Assembly (NCBI RefSeq): GCF_030915405.1
Contig: NZ_CP133262.1
Coordinates: 3,472,001-3,536,000, forward strand
Direction of reading: 5' to 3'
Source of the DNA: Neobacillus nitrireducens
GTDB lineage: Bacteria > Bacillota > Bacilli > Bacillales > Cytobacillaceae
DNA: 64,000 nucleotides
In this document: positions 1 through 8,066 of the stretch, piece after piece
Layout: each line of letters begins with the position of its first letter
Numbering within the stretch: the first letter of the stretch is position 1
Notes under the pieces: generated by a model
Databases searched by the model: none
What the model saw: only the letters and a program-made list of their open reading frames with translations
What the model was told of the DNA's origin: nothing
Position numbers and translations under genes: made by a program

Positions 1-1
1 A

Positions 2-283
2 GAAAAAATATTAACATGGGTAGAAGGTCTCAACGTTAAAAAAACGGACGCGGATTACATGTTAGCTGAAATGAAAGCTCAGGATTCCTATTCTTTCAGC
101 TTTGCTGAAGGTGAAAAGATGGAATCCGGAAAGCCAGCTCCTTATTCCTTTGTCGTATTAAATGATGGTACCTTCATATTCACCCACAAAGATGTTAATT
201 CCCCGCAAAAACCTCGGATGACTATTGAAAAGCATAAAGATATATTAAAGGAAATGAAAGATCTATTAGAAATGGATTTTTAA
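2..283 (+). CDS. 3' end of a hypothetical protein, cut by the window start
   Basis: The reading frame is open from the first bases of the window to a TAA at 281-283, so the true start lies upstream; an internal ATG at 59 has no ribosome binding site. About 93 residues are visible, hydrophilic and lysine/glutamate rich, with no membrane segment. I do not recognise the family. The codon use looks normal for the window. It is followed by an untranslated stretch with short direct repeats (GGCGGAAT twice) before the next gene. Confidence 0.6.
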   Translation, partial: EKILTWVEGLNVKKTDADYMLAEMKAQDSYSFSFAEGEKMESGKPAPYSFVVLNDGTFIFTHKDVNSPQKPRMTIEKHKDILKEMKDLLEMDF

Positions 284-471
284 GCCCAAGCAGTCATAAA
301 AAAAGGTAACTTAAAAAGGGGCTTGGCGGAATAGTGATTCAAGTTGGCGGAATTCGCACCCTAAACTACTATTCTCCTTTCTAATAAATATACAAAAAAT
401 TACAAGTGGCGAAATTTGGGATTAGCTTTGATATTGGTGCTGTACTAAAATGGAGGGAAGGAGTGGTAAAG

Positions 472-903
472 TTGAAAGAAATTATTCTTATGCTTACTGA
501 ACTATTAAATAATGTCCATGATTTTATAAATGTCTATGCCAACCAATCGTTAAATCTTGGTTTGAATGATAAAGACCTGCACTTTTGGATTATGGGTATC
601 ATCGGAATCTTTGTATTTCTGATCGTCCTGATCATATCTAAATTCATATCTAAAATGCCCTATGGGATCACTATCCTATCATTTCTCTACACGTTTACCT
701 TCATGGTCGTTTTAGTATTTGCTATCGAAATACAGCAAGCAATCACGAATCGAGGCAACATGGAATTCCAAGATGCGATTGTCGGATTATGGGGTTACGT
801 AGCATTTTTCCTAGCATTCGCCATCATTGGATTTGCCTTCCTCACTGCTAAAAGACTTATAACGACCCTCTTAAAAAAAGATTCTAATAAAAAGACTTAC
901 TAA
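472..903 (+). CDS. Three-helix integral membrane protein of unknown function
   Basis: A frame opens with GTG at 406, but the only good ribosome binding site (GGGAAGGAG, 455-463) sits 8 nt before the in-frame TTG at 472, so that start is chosen. The 143-residue product has an amphipathic N-terminal stretch and then three strongly hydrophobic segments (about residues 36-56, 63-83 and 103-124), ending in a basic tail (KKDSNKK). This is the look of a small inner-membrane protein. No catalytic motif is visible and I cannot name a family. A hairpin terminator follows directly. Confidence 0.65.
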   Translation: MKEIILMLTELLNNVHDFINVYANQSLNLGLNDKDLHFWIMGIIGIFVFLIVLIISKFISKMPYGITILSFLYTFTFMVVLVFAIEIQQAITNRGNMEFQDAIVGLWGYVAFFLAFAIIGFAFLTAKRLITTLLKKDSNKKTY

Positions 904-919
904 ATAATCCACTTTAATT

Positions 920-938
920 AAGCATATGGTGCTTTTTT
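920..938 (+). terminator. Intrinsic terminator after the membrane protein gene
   Basis: Arms AAGCA (920-924) and TGCTT (930-934) with a 5-nt loop are followed by a short T run. The stem is short, so it may be weak. Confidence 0.5.
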
Positions 939-1053
939 AACAATATCACACCGCTAGATGCATCCAACAACAGCTAGGGGTATTTTTTTAGCCGACAAAG
1001 TATTTACGGTTACTGGAAATACACTAAATAATGAGGTTCCGTTGTGTGAAAAT

Positions 1054-1094
1054 TAACATTAGTGTGTTATTATCGTTATAACATATTAATGTTA
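1054..1094. promoter_or_regulatory. 41-bp palindrome upstream of the toxin-antitoxin operon
   Basis: Arms at 1054-1070 and 1078-1094 are complementary at 15 of 17 positions around a 7-bp centre. The site lies about 70 bp before the antitoxin start. AbrB/MazE-type antitoxins usually bind palindromes in their own promoter, so this is the likely operator (inference). Confidence 0.5.
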
Positions 1095-1165
1095 GAACGG
1101 TTATTTTTGTTTTATTGGTTATAAACCACTAAAAAAATGTTTATAAATAGTGAGGAGGAATGATT

Positions 1166-1432
1166 ATGACGGTAACGGTGGTGAAAGAAGTGGAACGAAA
1201 GGTAACAAGAATCGGGAATAGTTTAGGGGTTACGTTTCCACAGGAAGTATTGGAACAATTGGGAATTGCCCAAGGTGATGAAGTACGTTTTGAAATAGTG
1301 AATGGTCAAGTAACCATTAAGAAAAAAGTAAGTTTAAAACTGCCGAAAGGAATTGACGAAGAATTCTTAGAGCAGATGAACGATATGATTAATGAATACG
1401 ACCAAACTTTTAAAAACTTGGTCGATAGGTAG
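1166..1432 (+). CDS. AbrB/MazE-type antitoxin
   Basis: The 88-residue protein opens with the swapped-hairpin beta fold typical of SpoVT/AbrB DNA-binding domains: a basic N-terminal strand, then RIGNSLGVTFPQEVLEQLGI, then GDEVRFEIVNGQVTIKKK. The C-terminal 40 residues are acidic and helical, as expected for the part that wraps and neutralises a toxin. GAGGAGG (1152-1158) is too close to the ATG at 1160 but 7 nt from the ATG at 1166, so the latter is used. The Doc-type toxin gene starts 6 nt after its stop codon, and a 41-bp palindrome upstream probably serves autorepression. Confidence 0.85.
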   Translation: MTVTVVKEVERKVTRIGNSLGVTFPQEVLEQLGIAQGDEVRFEIVNGQVTIKKKVSLKLPKGIDEEFLEQMNDMINEYDQTFKNLVDR

Positions 1433-1438
1433 GTAATC

Positions 1439-1852
1439 ATGGATGAAATGAAATATTTAACAGAGCTTCAAATTATATTTCTGAACACTCACCAAATAAG
1501 ACTGTATTCTCCAAAAGAACCACAAGGAGTGAAGGATAAGGGTCTATTAAGTAGCGCAGTTAATCGTCCGAAGCAGAGCGCCTTTGAGGAAGATGCCTAT
1601 CCTACCATTTATGAAAAGGCAGCGGCCCTTTTTGAAAGTTTGCTAAAAAATCATTGTTTTTATAATGCAAATAAGCGAACTGCTTTTGCTAGTTTGTATA
1701 TGTTTCTAAGACAAAATAAATATAGATTAATTGTCCATCCTAAAAGGGCAGAGGATTTCTGCGTTCAAATCGTGGATCCTGAACAGTCAGATGTATCCTT
1801 TGAGGAAATTGTCTCTTGGATTCACGAATGGACGGAACCTGATAATTATTAA
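1439..1852 (+). CDS. doc: Doc/Fic-type toxin
   Basis: The 137-residue protein carries the Doc signature HCFYNANKRTAF around residues 71-82, matching the HxFx(D/N)xNKR core of Fic-fold enzymes. Doc of phage P1 phosphorylates elongation factor EF-Tu and stops translation; the same activity is likely here. The gene lies 6 nt after the antitoxin gene with only a weak ribosome binding site, consistent with translational coupling and less toxin than antitoxin. Length is close to the family norm (about 126 residues). No frameshift or missing motif residue is visible, so the pair looks functional. Confidence 0.85.
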   Translation: MDEMKYLTELQIIFLNTHQIRLYSPKEPQGVKDKGLLSSAVNRPKQSAFEEDAYPTIYEKAAALFESLLKNHCFYNANKRTAFASLYMFLRQNKYRLIVHPKRAEDFCVQIVDPEQSDVSFEEIVSWIHEWTEPDNY

Positions 1853-1859
1853 TTACGCA

Positions 1860-1911
1860 GGGACGGTTCTCATGGCCCTTTTTTAATTCGTCTGACCACC
1901 AGAACCGTCCC
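1860..1911. repeat. GGGACGGTTCT / AGAACCGTCCC inverted repeat
   Basis: Two perfect 11-bp arms (1860-1870 and 1901-1911) enclose 30 bp. One arm of the same sequence recurs at 46481-46491, where it forms the 3' end of a gene. From memory, such motifs are scattered in Bacillaceae genomes near REP-associated tyrosine transposases; no such transposase is in this window. Confidence 0.6.
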
Positions 1912-2017
1912 CCCGGTCGAACCGCCCCCCTGAAAAGTTTTTCTTTCAATATAGTTTAAATTTCAATTATATGCAGAAAATAAACTGAAGTTTACTCATT
2001 TACGGGAGGAATAGTGC

Positions 2018-2455
2018 TTGTACTTTGTCTGGGGCATGATTGGCTTACTGTTGCTTGCAACACTTTTAATGCCAAAAAGATTAACATGGAGAGAAGATAT
2101 CATAACTTTTCTAATCGTAGGCTATTGTGCTTGGGTTTCACATATTTTGATTGGGGTTAAGTTAGATTGGTTGGATTTTGGCCCAACCAAGAAAGTGGAA
2201 TACACGGATTGGGTCCTGGTTTCACTCGTTCCATCATTAATGGCTGTTTTATATTTAAACTTCAAAAAGGAAAAACAATCCCTACTTTATATTATGCTCT
2301 GGACAGCGCTGTCATTTTTGATGGAATTCCTACTAGCAAAAATAGGGTACATGAAACATCATCAATGGAAGATTTGGTACTCGATTCCTGTTTATTTCGT
2401 ATCCTATTTTGCCTTGTATTGGTTTTTTAACAAGGTAATTAAGAATAGGTATTGA
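2018..2455 (+). CDS. Small multi-pass membrane protein, possibly CBO0543 family
   Basis: Start is the TTG at 2018, placed 7 nt after GGGAGGA (2004-2010). The 145-residue product has four to five hydrophobic segments (about residues 2-18, 27-46, 64-82, 88-106 and 121-139) separated by short polar turns. The ending, with WYSIPVYF and an aromatic last helix, resembles the CBO0543 family of Bacillales membrane proteins, but this is recalled rather than aligned. No function is known. Confidence 0.6.
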   Translation: MYFVWGMIGLLLLATLLMPKRLTWREDIITFLIVGYCAWVSHILIGVKLDWLDFGPTKKVEYTDWVLVSLVPSLMAVLYLNFKKEKQSLLYIMLWTALSFLMEFLLAKIGYMKHHQWKIWYSIPVYFVSYFALYWFFNKVIKNRY

Positions 2456-2472
2456 GTAAAGGTGGGCATCCA

Positions 2473-2568
2473 ATGGGGATTTTCAGTAAATCAATAGAAG
2501 TAGACAGTAAAGTCAAAAAGCCAACAGTAATCTATGAAAAGCAGACAGTAAATAAGAGATTGTTATGA
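2473..2568 (+). CDS. Possible 31-residue peptide
   Basis: An ATG at 2473 follows AAAGGTGG and opens a 31-codon frame ending with TGA. The peptide is basic with no membrane segment. Two AGACAGTAAA direct repeats lie within it. Nothing else supports expression, so this is a weak call. Confidence 0.2.
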   Translation: MGIFSKSIEVDSKVKKPTVIYEKQTVNKRLL

Positions 2569-2653
2569 AAAGAGGTATCTGAAGTAGGCTCCTTGGCAAG
2601 AAATCCTGTCCGGTTTGACTTTGGGCTCTCTTAAAAGGGAATGACAATGACCT

Positions 2654-2680
2654 GATCCAGGCTTAAACGCCTGGATTTTT
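2654..2680 (+). terminator. Intrinsic terminator
   Basis: ATCCAGGC and GCCTGGAT pair perfectly around TTAAAC and are followed by a T-rich run. It insulates the metE leader from upstream transcription. Confidence 0.7.
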
Positions 2681-2814
2681 TAGTGGGTTTGGCAACTGGC
2701 TGATAACTTGCCGAAAGGGGCAGTCATAAAAAAGTTAACTCATTCGACTCTTCAGAAAATTATGTACACGATACGTTGGATATGTTATAGTAAGTGAAAA
2801 TTACATATCGTGTA

Positions 2815-2975
2815 AGAGTTGGTGCCAAGCTACGGCTTGGCTTAATAGGGAAGAACGGTGTAATTCCGTCGCTGTCCCGCAACTGTAAATCGGAGTGAAT
2901 CACAAATACCACTGTCTGAGGATGGGAAGGTGTGAGGAGCCATGATGATAAGCCAGGAGACCTGCCAAATTCTAG
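2815..2975 (+). ncRNA. Cobalamin riboswitch controlling metE
   Basis: The conserved B12-box AGCCAGGAGACCTGCC is at 2951-2966, and the upstream core carries the usual GGGAA, GTCCCGCAACTGTAA and GTCTGAGGATGGGAAGG-like blocks. It precedes the cobalamin-independent methionine synthase and a terminator at 3091-3119. The expected logic is that adenosyl- or methylcobalamin binding lets the terminator form and shuts off MetE, because a B12-dependent enzyme can then do the job. Confidence 0.95.
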
Positions 2976-3090
2976 TACACACCAAATACCTACGTGGAAA
3001 TAGGTGGTGACAGTCATTTGTACGACAAACGAGTTATGAGCAGCGATGTTTATGCTAGTTTTTATTAGCATACCTATAACTTGATTGTAG

Positions 3091-3119
3091 AGCCATTTCC
3101 ATTTTGGAGATGGCTTTTT
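3091..3119 (+). terminator. Riboswitch expression-platform terminator
   Basis: AGCCATTTCC (3091-3100) pairs with GGAGATGGCT (about 3106-3115) with one G-U pair, followed by TTTTT. It sits between the cobalamin aptamer and the metE ribosome binding site. Confidence 0.85.
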
Positions 3120-3158
3120 CGTATTTGGAAAATGTAGTTTAAAAAGGAGGAATGAAAC

Positions 3159-5450
3159 ATGAATTTAGTCAGTACAAGCATTGGTTACCCGTATATTGGG
3201 GAAAATCGCGAGTGGAAACGCTGTGTCGAATCTTTTTGGAAGGGGGCGAAATCAGAAGAGCAATTGATCGCCGAAATGAAAACGATTCGCTTGAATCATT
3301 TGAAGCGTCAGCAGTCCTTAGGCTTAGAATTATTAACCGTTGGGGATTTTACCTTCTATGACCGGATGCTTGATCTTGCGACAATGTTCGGACTGATTCC
3401 AAATCGTTATCAGTGGACAGGTGAAGAAGTCAACCTCACCACCTATTACGCAATGGCACGTGGGGCAAAGGATGTGGTCGCTTGTGAAATGACCAAGTGG
3501 TTTAACACAAACTATCACTACATCGTCCCTGAATATGAAGGCCAGTCCTTACATTTAACGAAAAACTATCTGTTAGATTATTTTACAGAAGCCAAAGAAG
3601 AATTAGGTGTGAACACAAAGCCGACAATTATTGGTCCGTATACGTTTGTGAAACTATCAAAAGGATACGATGCAAAAACGAAAGCATTTTTTATTTTAAA
3701 ACTCATCCCGCTCTATGCACAAGTATTCCAGCAGCTTGTCGATGCAGGGGCAAGTTGGATTCAAGTGGAAGAACCAGCCCTAGTCCTATCACTTACAGCA
3801 GATGATGTAAAATTAGTCCAAGTTATTTACAAACAATTAGCAGCAGAAGTACCAGCTGCACAAATTATGTTACAAACCTATTTTGAAGGATTATCCGCTT
3901 ATGAAGAACTTTCTCAATTACCGGTTGCCGGGATTGGTCTGGATTTCATCCATGGTGCCGAAGAGAATATGGTTTCCCTTCGTAAACACGGCTTCCCGCA
4001 AGATAAAGTATTAGGGATTGGTGTGGTCAATGGACGTGATATATGGCGGGCGAATTTGGCTGAAAGAGCAACCCATACGAAAGCTGTTTTATCCTTAAGT
4101 GGTGTAAAAGAAGCGTGGATTCAGTCTTCATGCAGTTTACAGCATGTCCCTGTGACGACAAAGTCAGAAACGCGTCTAGATGCCATCTTAAAAGACGCAC
4201 TGTCATTTGCCGATGAGAAAATTGTGGAGTTAACACATATCACATCTTATATACGTGACGAGGCATGGGCTGGAAATAAGAGCGTGTCACAAAGTATGAT
4301 GGCGATCCAAGCCTTGGCGCAACATAAGACGAGGAAGAATGCGCGTGTGAAGGATCTTGTATCACAAGTAACACTAGAACATTTTGCCCGTCCAATGACG
4401 TTTAAAGAACGTCAGTCTGTGCAGAAAGAGGCCTTAAAGTTACCAGATTATCCAACCACAACAATTGGCAGCTTCCCTCAGTCCGATCAAGTAAAACGTA
4501 CACGTACAGCATGGCGTAAAAAGGAAATGACGGAAGCAGAATATACAGCGTTTCTAAAAAGTGAAACAGCCCGTTGGATACAAATTCAGGAAGAAATTGG
4601 ACTGGACGTTTTAGTACATGGTGAATTTGAGCGTACAGACATGGTTGAGTACTTTGGAGAAAAGCTAGAAGGCTTTGCTTTTACAGAAAAAGCTTGGGTT
4701 GTATCCTATGGGTCACGCTGCGTAAAACCACCCATTATTTATGGTGACGTCGAGTGGACAGCGCCAATGACAGTGAAGGAGGTTGAAGCGGCACAGCAAT
4801 TAACGTCTAAGTATGTGAAAGGGATGTTAACAGGTCCTGTTACCATCTTAAATTGGTCGTTTGTCCGTGATGATCTTTCACGTGAACAAGTCGCCAACCA
4901 GCTAGCTTTAGCCCTAAGAGAAGAAATTCAAGCTTTAGAAAATGCAGGCATTTCCATTATTCAAGTGGATGAACCGGCATTACGTGAGGGATTGCCTTTA
5001 CGGAAAGAAAACTGGGCGGACTATTTGGCATGGGGAGTCAATGCTTTTAAGTTAGCGACTTCAAGTGTGAAGAATGAAACACAAATTCATACACATATGT
5101 GCTATTGCGAGTTTAATGACTTTATTGAACCGATTCGTGCCCTTGACGCAGATGTGATTTCGATTGAAACGTCTAGAAGTCATGGGGAACTGATTCAATC
5201 GCTGAAACAAAATCCATATGAACTTGGTATAGGTTTAGGAGTATATGATATTCATAGCCCGCGAGTACCAAGTGAAGAAGAAATCGATGCGATTTTAAAC
5301 GATAGTTTAGAAGTTATTTCAAAAGATCAGTTCTGGGTAAATCCAGATTGCGGTTTAAAAACGCGTCAGGAAGAAGAAACCATTGCCTCGTTAAAAAACA
5401 TGGTGGCGGCAACCCGGAAACTTCGCCTATTGCAACAGCAAACCGTTTAA
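3159..5450 (+). CDS. metE: Cobalamin-independent methionine synthase
   Basis: The 763-residue protein matches the full length of MetE (5-methyltetrahydropteroyltriglutamate-homocysteine methyltransferase), which makes methionine from homocysteine in the cytoplasm without B12. The N-terminal barrel begins with MNLVSTSIGYPYIGENREWK. The zinc and homocysteine site is in the C-terminal barrel: HTHMCYCEF around residue 646 and NPDCGLKTR around residue 731, with a glutamate between them. AAAGGAGG precedes the ATG by 8-9 nt. It is a single-gene unit with its own terminator, and control by the upstream cobalamin riboswitch is clear from the sequence. Confidence 0.97.
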   Translation: MNLVSTSIGYPYIGENREWKRCVESFWKGAKSEEQLIAEMKTIRLNHLKRQQSLGLELLTVGDFTFYDRMLDLATMFGLIPNRYQWTGEEVNLTTYYAMARGAKDVVACEMTKWFNTNYHYIVPEYEGQSLHLTKNYLLDYFTEAKEELGVNTKPTIIGPYTFVKLSKGYDAKTKAFFILKLIPLYAQVFQQLVDAGASWIQVEEPALVLSLTADDVKLVQVIYKQLAAEVPAAQIMLQTYFEGLSAYEELSQLPVAGIGLDFIHGAEENMVSLRKHGFPQDKVLGIGVVNGRDIWRANLAERATHTKAVLSLSGVKEAWIQSSCSLQHVPVTTKSETRLDAILKDALSFADEKIVELTHITSYIRDEAWAGNKSVSQSMMAIQALAQHKTRKNARVKDLVSQVTLEHFARPMTFKERQSVQKEALKLPDYPTTTIGSFPQSDQVKRTRTAWRKKEMTEAEYTAFLKSETARWIQIQEEIGLDVLVHGEFERTDMVEYFGEKLEGFAFTEKAWVVSYGSRCVKPPIIYGDVEWTAPMTVKEVEAAQQLTSKYVKGMLTGPVTILNWSFVRDDLSREQVANQLALALREEIQALENAGISIIQVDEPALREGLPLRKENWADYLAWGVNAFKLATSSVKNETQIHTHMCYCEFNDFIEPIRALDADVISIETSRSHGELIQSLKQNPYELGIGLGVYDIHSPRVPSEEEIDAILNDSLEVISKDQFWVNPDCGLKTRQEEETIASLKNMVAATRKLRLLQQQTV

Positions 5451-5503
5451 TGCGAAAGACAAGGTGATATATATCAGTGGTAAAACATGGATTTTTGGTA
5501 AAA

Positions 5504-5536
5504 TAACTTGACTCCGATTGAGTGAAGTTACTTTTT
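5504..5536 (+). terminator. Intrinsic terminator after metE
   Basis: Arms 5504-5514 and 5520-5530 pair over 11 bp with one mismatch and are followed by CTTTTT. Confidence 0.75.
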
Positions 5537-5976
5537 AAAAAGTTCCACCTAATAAGAAGTTAAGAATTAATTAAGAATCATGAGCTATTGTTAGGATAGT
5601 CCTTTTCAAGACCCCCTTTAGATATATTACTTGATGCCCTCGACGAATGTTTCCGATCAATCTTGAGGGCTATTTTTTTGGCTGATAAATCAAGGAAAAG
5701 TTGCTGCCATAGATTGTATTGGATAAATGAAAGAAGTTGAGATAAATATGCCTAAAATAAATCGCTTCATATACAACCTCGTCAAATTGTAATGATCATT
5801 TTCCCCTTAGTATGTCCTTATTCAATAAAATTGATCAATTAGCACCAAAAAAAGAGCTGCAGCCGTTACTTAAGAACAAGCTGTTTTAATTATTAATTGC
5901 TTGATCTATGGATATCATAACTGAATTTGCAAATACTAATCCAAGACTCAGTCTAGCAAAAAAAGGTGGTGATTAC
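5537..5976. other. Intergenic stretch with a second terminator
   Basis: No gene is supported here. A hairpin with arms GCCCTC (5636-5641) and GAGGGC (5665-5670) followed by TATTTTTTT looks like a terminator. The sequence after it (GGCTGATAA...GCTGCC) resembles stretches near 2690 and 6300 and may be a decayed short repeat. Confidence 0.5.
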
Positions 5977-6159
5977 ATGAAGCGATTTATGGTGCTAATG
6001 CATTTAATTTCAGGTACTTTTGCAGCTGCCTTCGTTTTATACTTTGTTAGGAAAAACTCTTTCGAACATAGAAGAATTATTACATCGATTTTTGGAACTC
6101 AACTTATTTCGTGGGTATTTCTTTTTATAGCCACTATGGTAAAAAGGGCGAAACCTTAA
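5977..6159 (+). CDS. Small two-helix membrane protein
   Basis: The frame extends back to 5908, but AAAGGTGGTGA precedes the ATG at 5977 by about 6 nt, so that start is used. The 60-residue product has two hydrophobic segments (about residues 4-24 and 38-56) and a basic connection with FVRKNSFEHRR. No family is recognised. Its stop codon lies beside a strong terminator hairpin, as in a compact single-gene unit. Confidence 0.6.
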   Translation: MKRFMVLMHLISGTFAAAFVLYFVRKNSFEHRRIITSIFGTQLISWVFLFIATMVKRAKP

Positions 6160-6173
6160 AGTTTCGCTTTTTT
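6148..6173 (+). terminator. Intrinsic terminator overlapping the 3' end of the small membrane gene
   Basis: GCGAAAC (6148-6154) and GTTTCGC (6161-6167) form a perfect stem with a 6-nt loop and a T6 tail. The first arm includes the last codons of the gene. Confidence 0.8.
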
Positions 6174-6425
6174 CTATGCCATTATTTATATTCAAAATCA
6201 TAACATCCTCCGCCATGTCTTAATAGCCTAGGTGTATTTATCTATACCTCCGTTAACAAAAGTAGGGAAGATCTAGCTGGAGCGCTTGGCTTTTTTGTGG
6301 GTTTGACGGGAAGAAAAGTCAAGTGGCCGATAAAATGCCCAAAGTGGCAGGTAATCCCTTCCAAAGCCAAATGACATCATGTATTCTAAAAAGGCAGTTA
6401 GTGGATACCATAGGAGGAGCCCGCA

Positions 6426-6947
6426 ATGACGACGAATTTTATCAAATTAACGGAACCCACCTCTAGCATATTAGAGGTGCTAAATCGCTGGGATAACGAC
6501 CCAACGCTCATTCCATTTACTCGCCCCAGCCAAAACCAAGCCGAGCTGGACCGACGGGAAAATATGTCCTTGGAGGACTTAACCAGGCGCCTGGAAGACC
6601 ATCATATGTATCTGATCTATCACAATGACCAGTTGATCGGAGAAATGAACTATGTCGTCAATCCGCCCTATCTTTTCAAAAAAGAGTCAGGGACTGCCTG
6701 GATCGGGATCACAATTGGTGAGGCAATCGGACGGGGCCAAGGGATTGGGTATGCAGCCATTCAATATATAGAGGAACAGATTAAGAAGCAGGGGCTTCAT
6801 CGCGTGGAATTAGGCGTGTTTGAATTTAACCACCAAGCACAGAAGCTTTATCAGAAACTCGGGTACAAAGAAATTGGCCGGATTGAAAAGTTTACCTATT
6901 GGCAAGGTCAAATGTGGACGGATATTCGAATGGAGAAAAATGTGTGA
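6426..6947 (+). CDS. GNAT-family N-acetyltransferase
   Basis: The 173-residue protein shows the acetyl-CoA binding motif of GNAT enzymes, GRGQGIGYAAIQYIEEQ (about residues 100-116), followed by ELGVFEFNHQAQKLYQKLGY, the usual V/A-x-N-x-x-A-x-x-L-Y-x-K-x-G-Y block. It should transfer an acetyl group to an amine, but the substrate cannot be read from sequence. AGGAGGAG precedes the ATG. Neighbours are unrelated small genes, so context gives no clue to its substrate. Confidence 0.85.
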   Translation: MTTNFIKLTEPTSSILEVLNRWDNDPTLIPFTRPSQNQAELDRRENMSLEDLTRRLEDHHMYLIYHNDQLIGEMNYVVNPPYLFKKESGTAWIGITIGEAIGRGQGIGYAAIQYIEEQIKKQGLHRVELGVFEFNHQAQKLYQKLGYKEIGRIEKFTYWQGQMWTDIRMEKNV

Positions 6948-6979
6948 AATATGCTTTAAATCTTTCTTTTTAAAATGAA

Positions 6980-7106
6980 CTCCATCTACGTTTTCTGAAA
7001 CCTTGGTGCGGTTGCGACCTCCGCTTGGCTCCGAGAGGAATCCCAGACTCAGAAAACCTCAATACCGCAATTGAATCGTTCACGTGTTTCAAACGTAGAT
7101 ACGGAG
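6980..7106. repeat. Long-spaced inverted repeat
   Basis: CTCCATCTACGTTT (6980-6993) is matched in inverse by AAACGTAGATACGGAG (7091-7106) with a two-base bulge. An inner pair TTTTCTGA and TCAGAAAA lies within the loop. The roughly 125-bp unit between two genes could fold into one hairpin and may be a small non-autonomous element. Otherwise 6948-7310 holds no gene. Confidence 0.4.
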
Positions 7107-7310
7107 AAGGAAATCTCGTGATTTCCTCCTAGCTGGAACAATCTTCTTCTAAACAATAAGGTTCAGAAAATAAACATATTTTTTTCGCATAAAATCCTTT
7201 GAAAAATAGCAGGATAATATGGGTCGCTAGGAAGAAACAAAACTTCCGATGTTACTTCAAAAGGTAACTTCAAGGAAACTTCCAGATAATTTATCAAAGG
7301 AGAGATCACG

Positions 7311-7445
7311 ATGACAAACCGCAACAACAATCGAAATCAGCCCCATACGGGTGGTAGTAAAGCAGCCGACACGGAATTTGGAGCGGAGCTGAACCAAAGT
7401 AAAAAAGCCCGGAAACAAGCCGCAAGAGACAGTAAGAATAAGTAA
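7311..7445 (+). CDS. Small basic hydrophilic protein, possibly a spore protein
   Basis: The ATG at 7311 follows AAAGGAGAG by 7 nt and opens a 44-residue frame, too short for usual ORF cut-offs. The product is rich in Asn, Lys, Arg and Gln, with an N-terminal NRNNNRNQ run and an internal TEFGAELNQSKK that recalls gamma-type small acid-soluble spore proteins. A clear terminator follows. The strong start and terminator make it likely to be a gene; its spore role is only a guess. Confidence 0.6.
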   Translation: MTNRNNNRNQPHTGGSKAADTEFGAELNQSKKARKQAARDSKNK

Positions 7446-7451
7446 CACACA

Positions 7452-7507
7452 AAAAGAGGAAGACACCAAGGCAATGATGCACGCGCCTGTCGGAGTCATC
7501 CTCTTTT
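7452..7507 (+). terminator. Terminator-like long hairpin
   Basis: Arms AAAAGAGGAAGAC (7452-7464) and GTCATCCTCTTTT (7495-7507) pair with one mismatch; the loop is 30 nt. Confidence 0.55.
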
Positions 7508-7559
7508 CACACTGGTTAATCACAACCATTCGCGAGGAAAATCTCATGATTTCCAATAA

Positions 7560-7588
7560 GATAAAAACCGCCTGATAAACAGGCGGTT
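7560..7588 (-). terminator. Intrinsic terminator of the DUF805 gene
   Basis: AACCGCCTG (7566-7574) and CAGGCGGTT (7580-7588) form a perfect 9-bp stem; on the minus strand it is followed by a T run, just after the DUF805 stop. Confidence 0.8.
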
Positions 7589-7600
7589 ACACATAGCTAA

Positions 7601-7951
7601 CTAATAGGTTGCTTTAGGGTTGGAACCGTACTTGTTATCATTGGATTGGCTATCTGTACACATAAAGACAATTAAAATAATCGCACCAACAAAAGGGATT
7701 AGCGCAAGTAAAATCCATGCACCGCTTTTGCCGGTATCATGGAGTCTGCGAATGGACACCGCTAGCGATGGTAACAGGACGGCTAAGGAATAGAGCCCAT
7801 AAAGCACGGGGTATATCCCTAGGGCTTTATCGACAACGGATAAGATAATCAAGGCAATCACATTGTAGAGAACAAACATCCAATATTCCTTCCGACTCGC
7901 TCTACCTGAAAAGCCTACATAATTCTTTAACACCTTCAAATACCATTCCAC
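7601..7951 (-). CDS. DUF805 family membrane protein
   Basis: The 116-residue product has the DUF805 pattern: an N-terminal WYLKVLKNYVGFSGRASRKE, then four hydrophobic segments, with SIRRLHDTGKSGAW between the second and third. It is an inner-membrane protein of unknown function; homologues are widespread. The ATG follows a TTGAGGGGG purine stretch on the minus strand. A terminator lies right after the stop codon, so it is a single-gene unit. Confidence 0.85.
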   Translation of the reverse strand: MEWYLKVLKNYVGFSGRASRKEYWMFVLYNVIALIILSVVDKALGIYPVLYGLYSLAVLLPSLAVSIRRLHDTGKSGAWILLALIPFVGAIILIVFMCTDSQSNDNKYGSNPKATY

Positions 7952-8066
7952 TGCAATACCCCCTCAAGAAGATATAACAAACTAATAACGTTTTACTATT
8001 GCATTATTAGTTTAGTAATCTTGAGGGATATTAAGAACAACAAATTTCAGACCCATCTCAATTTGG

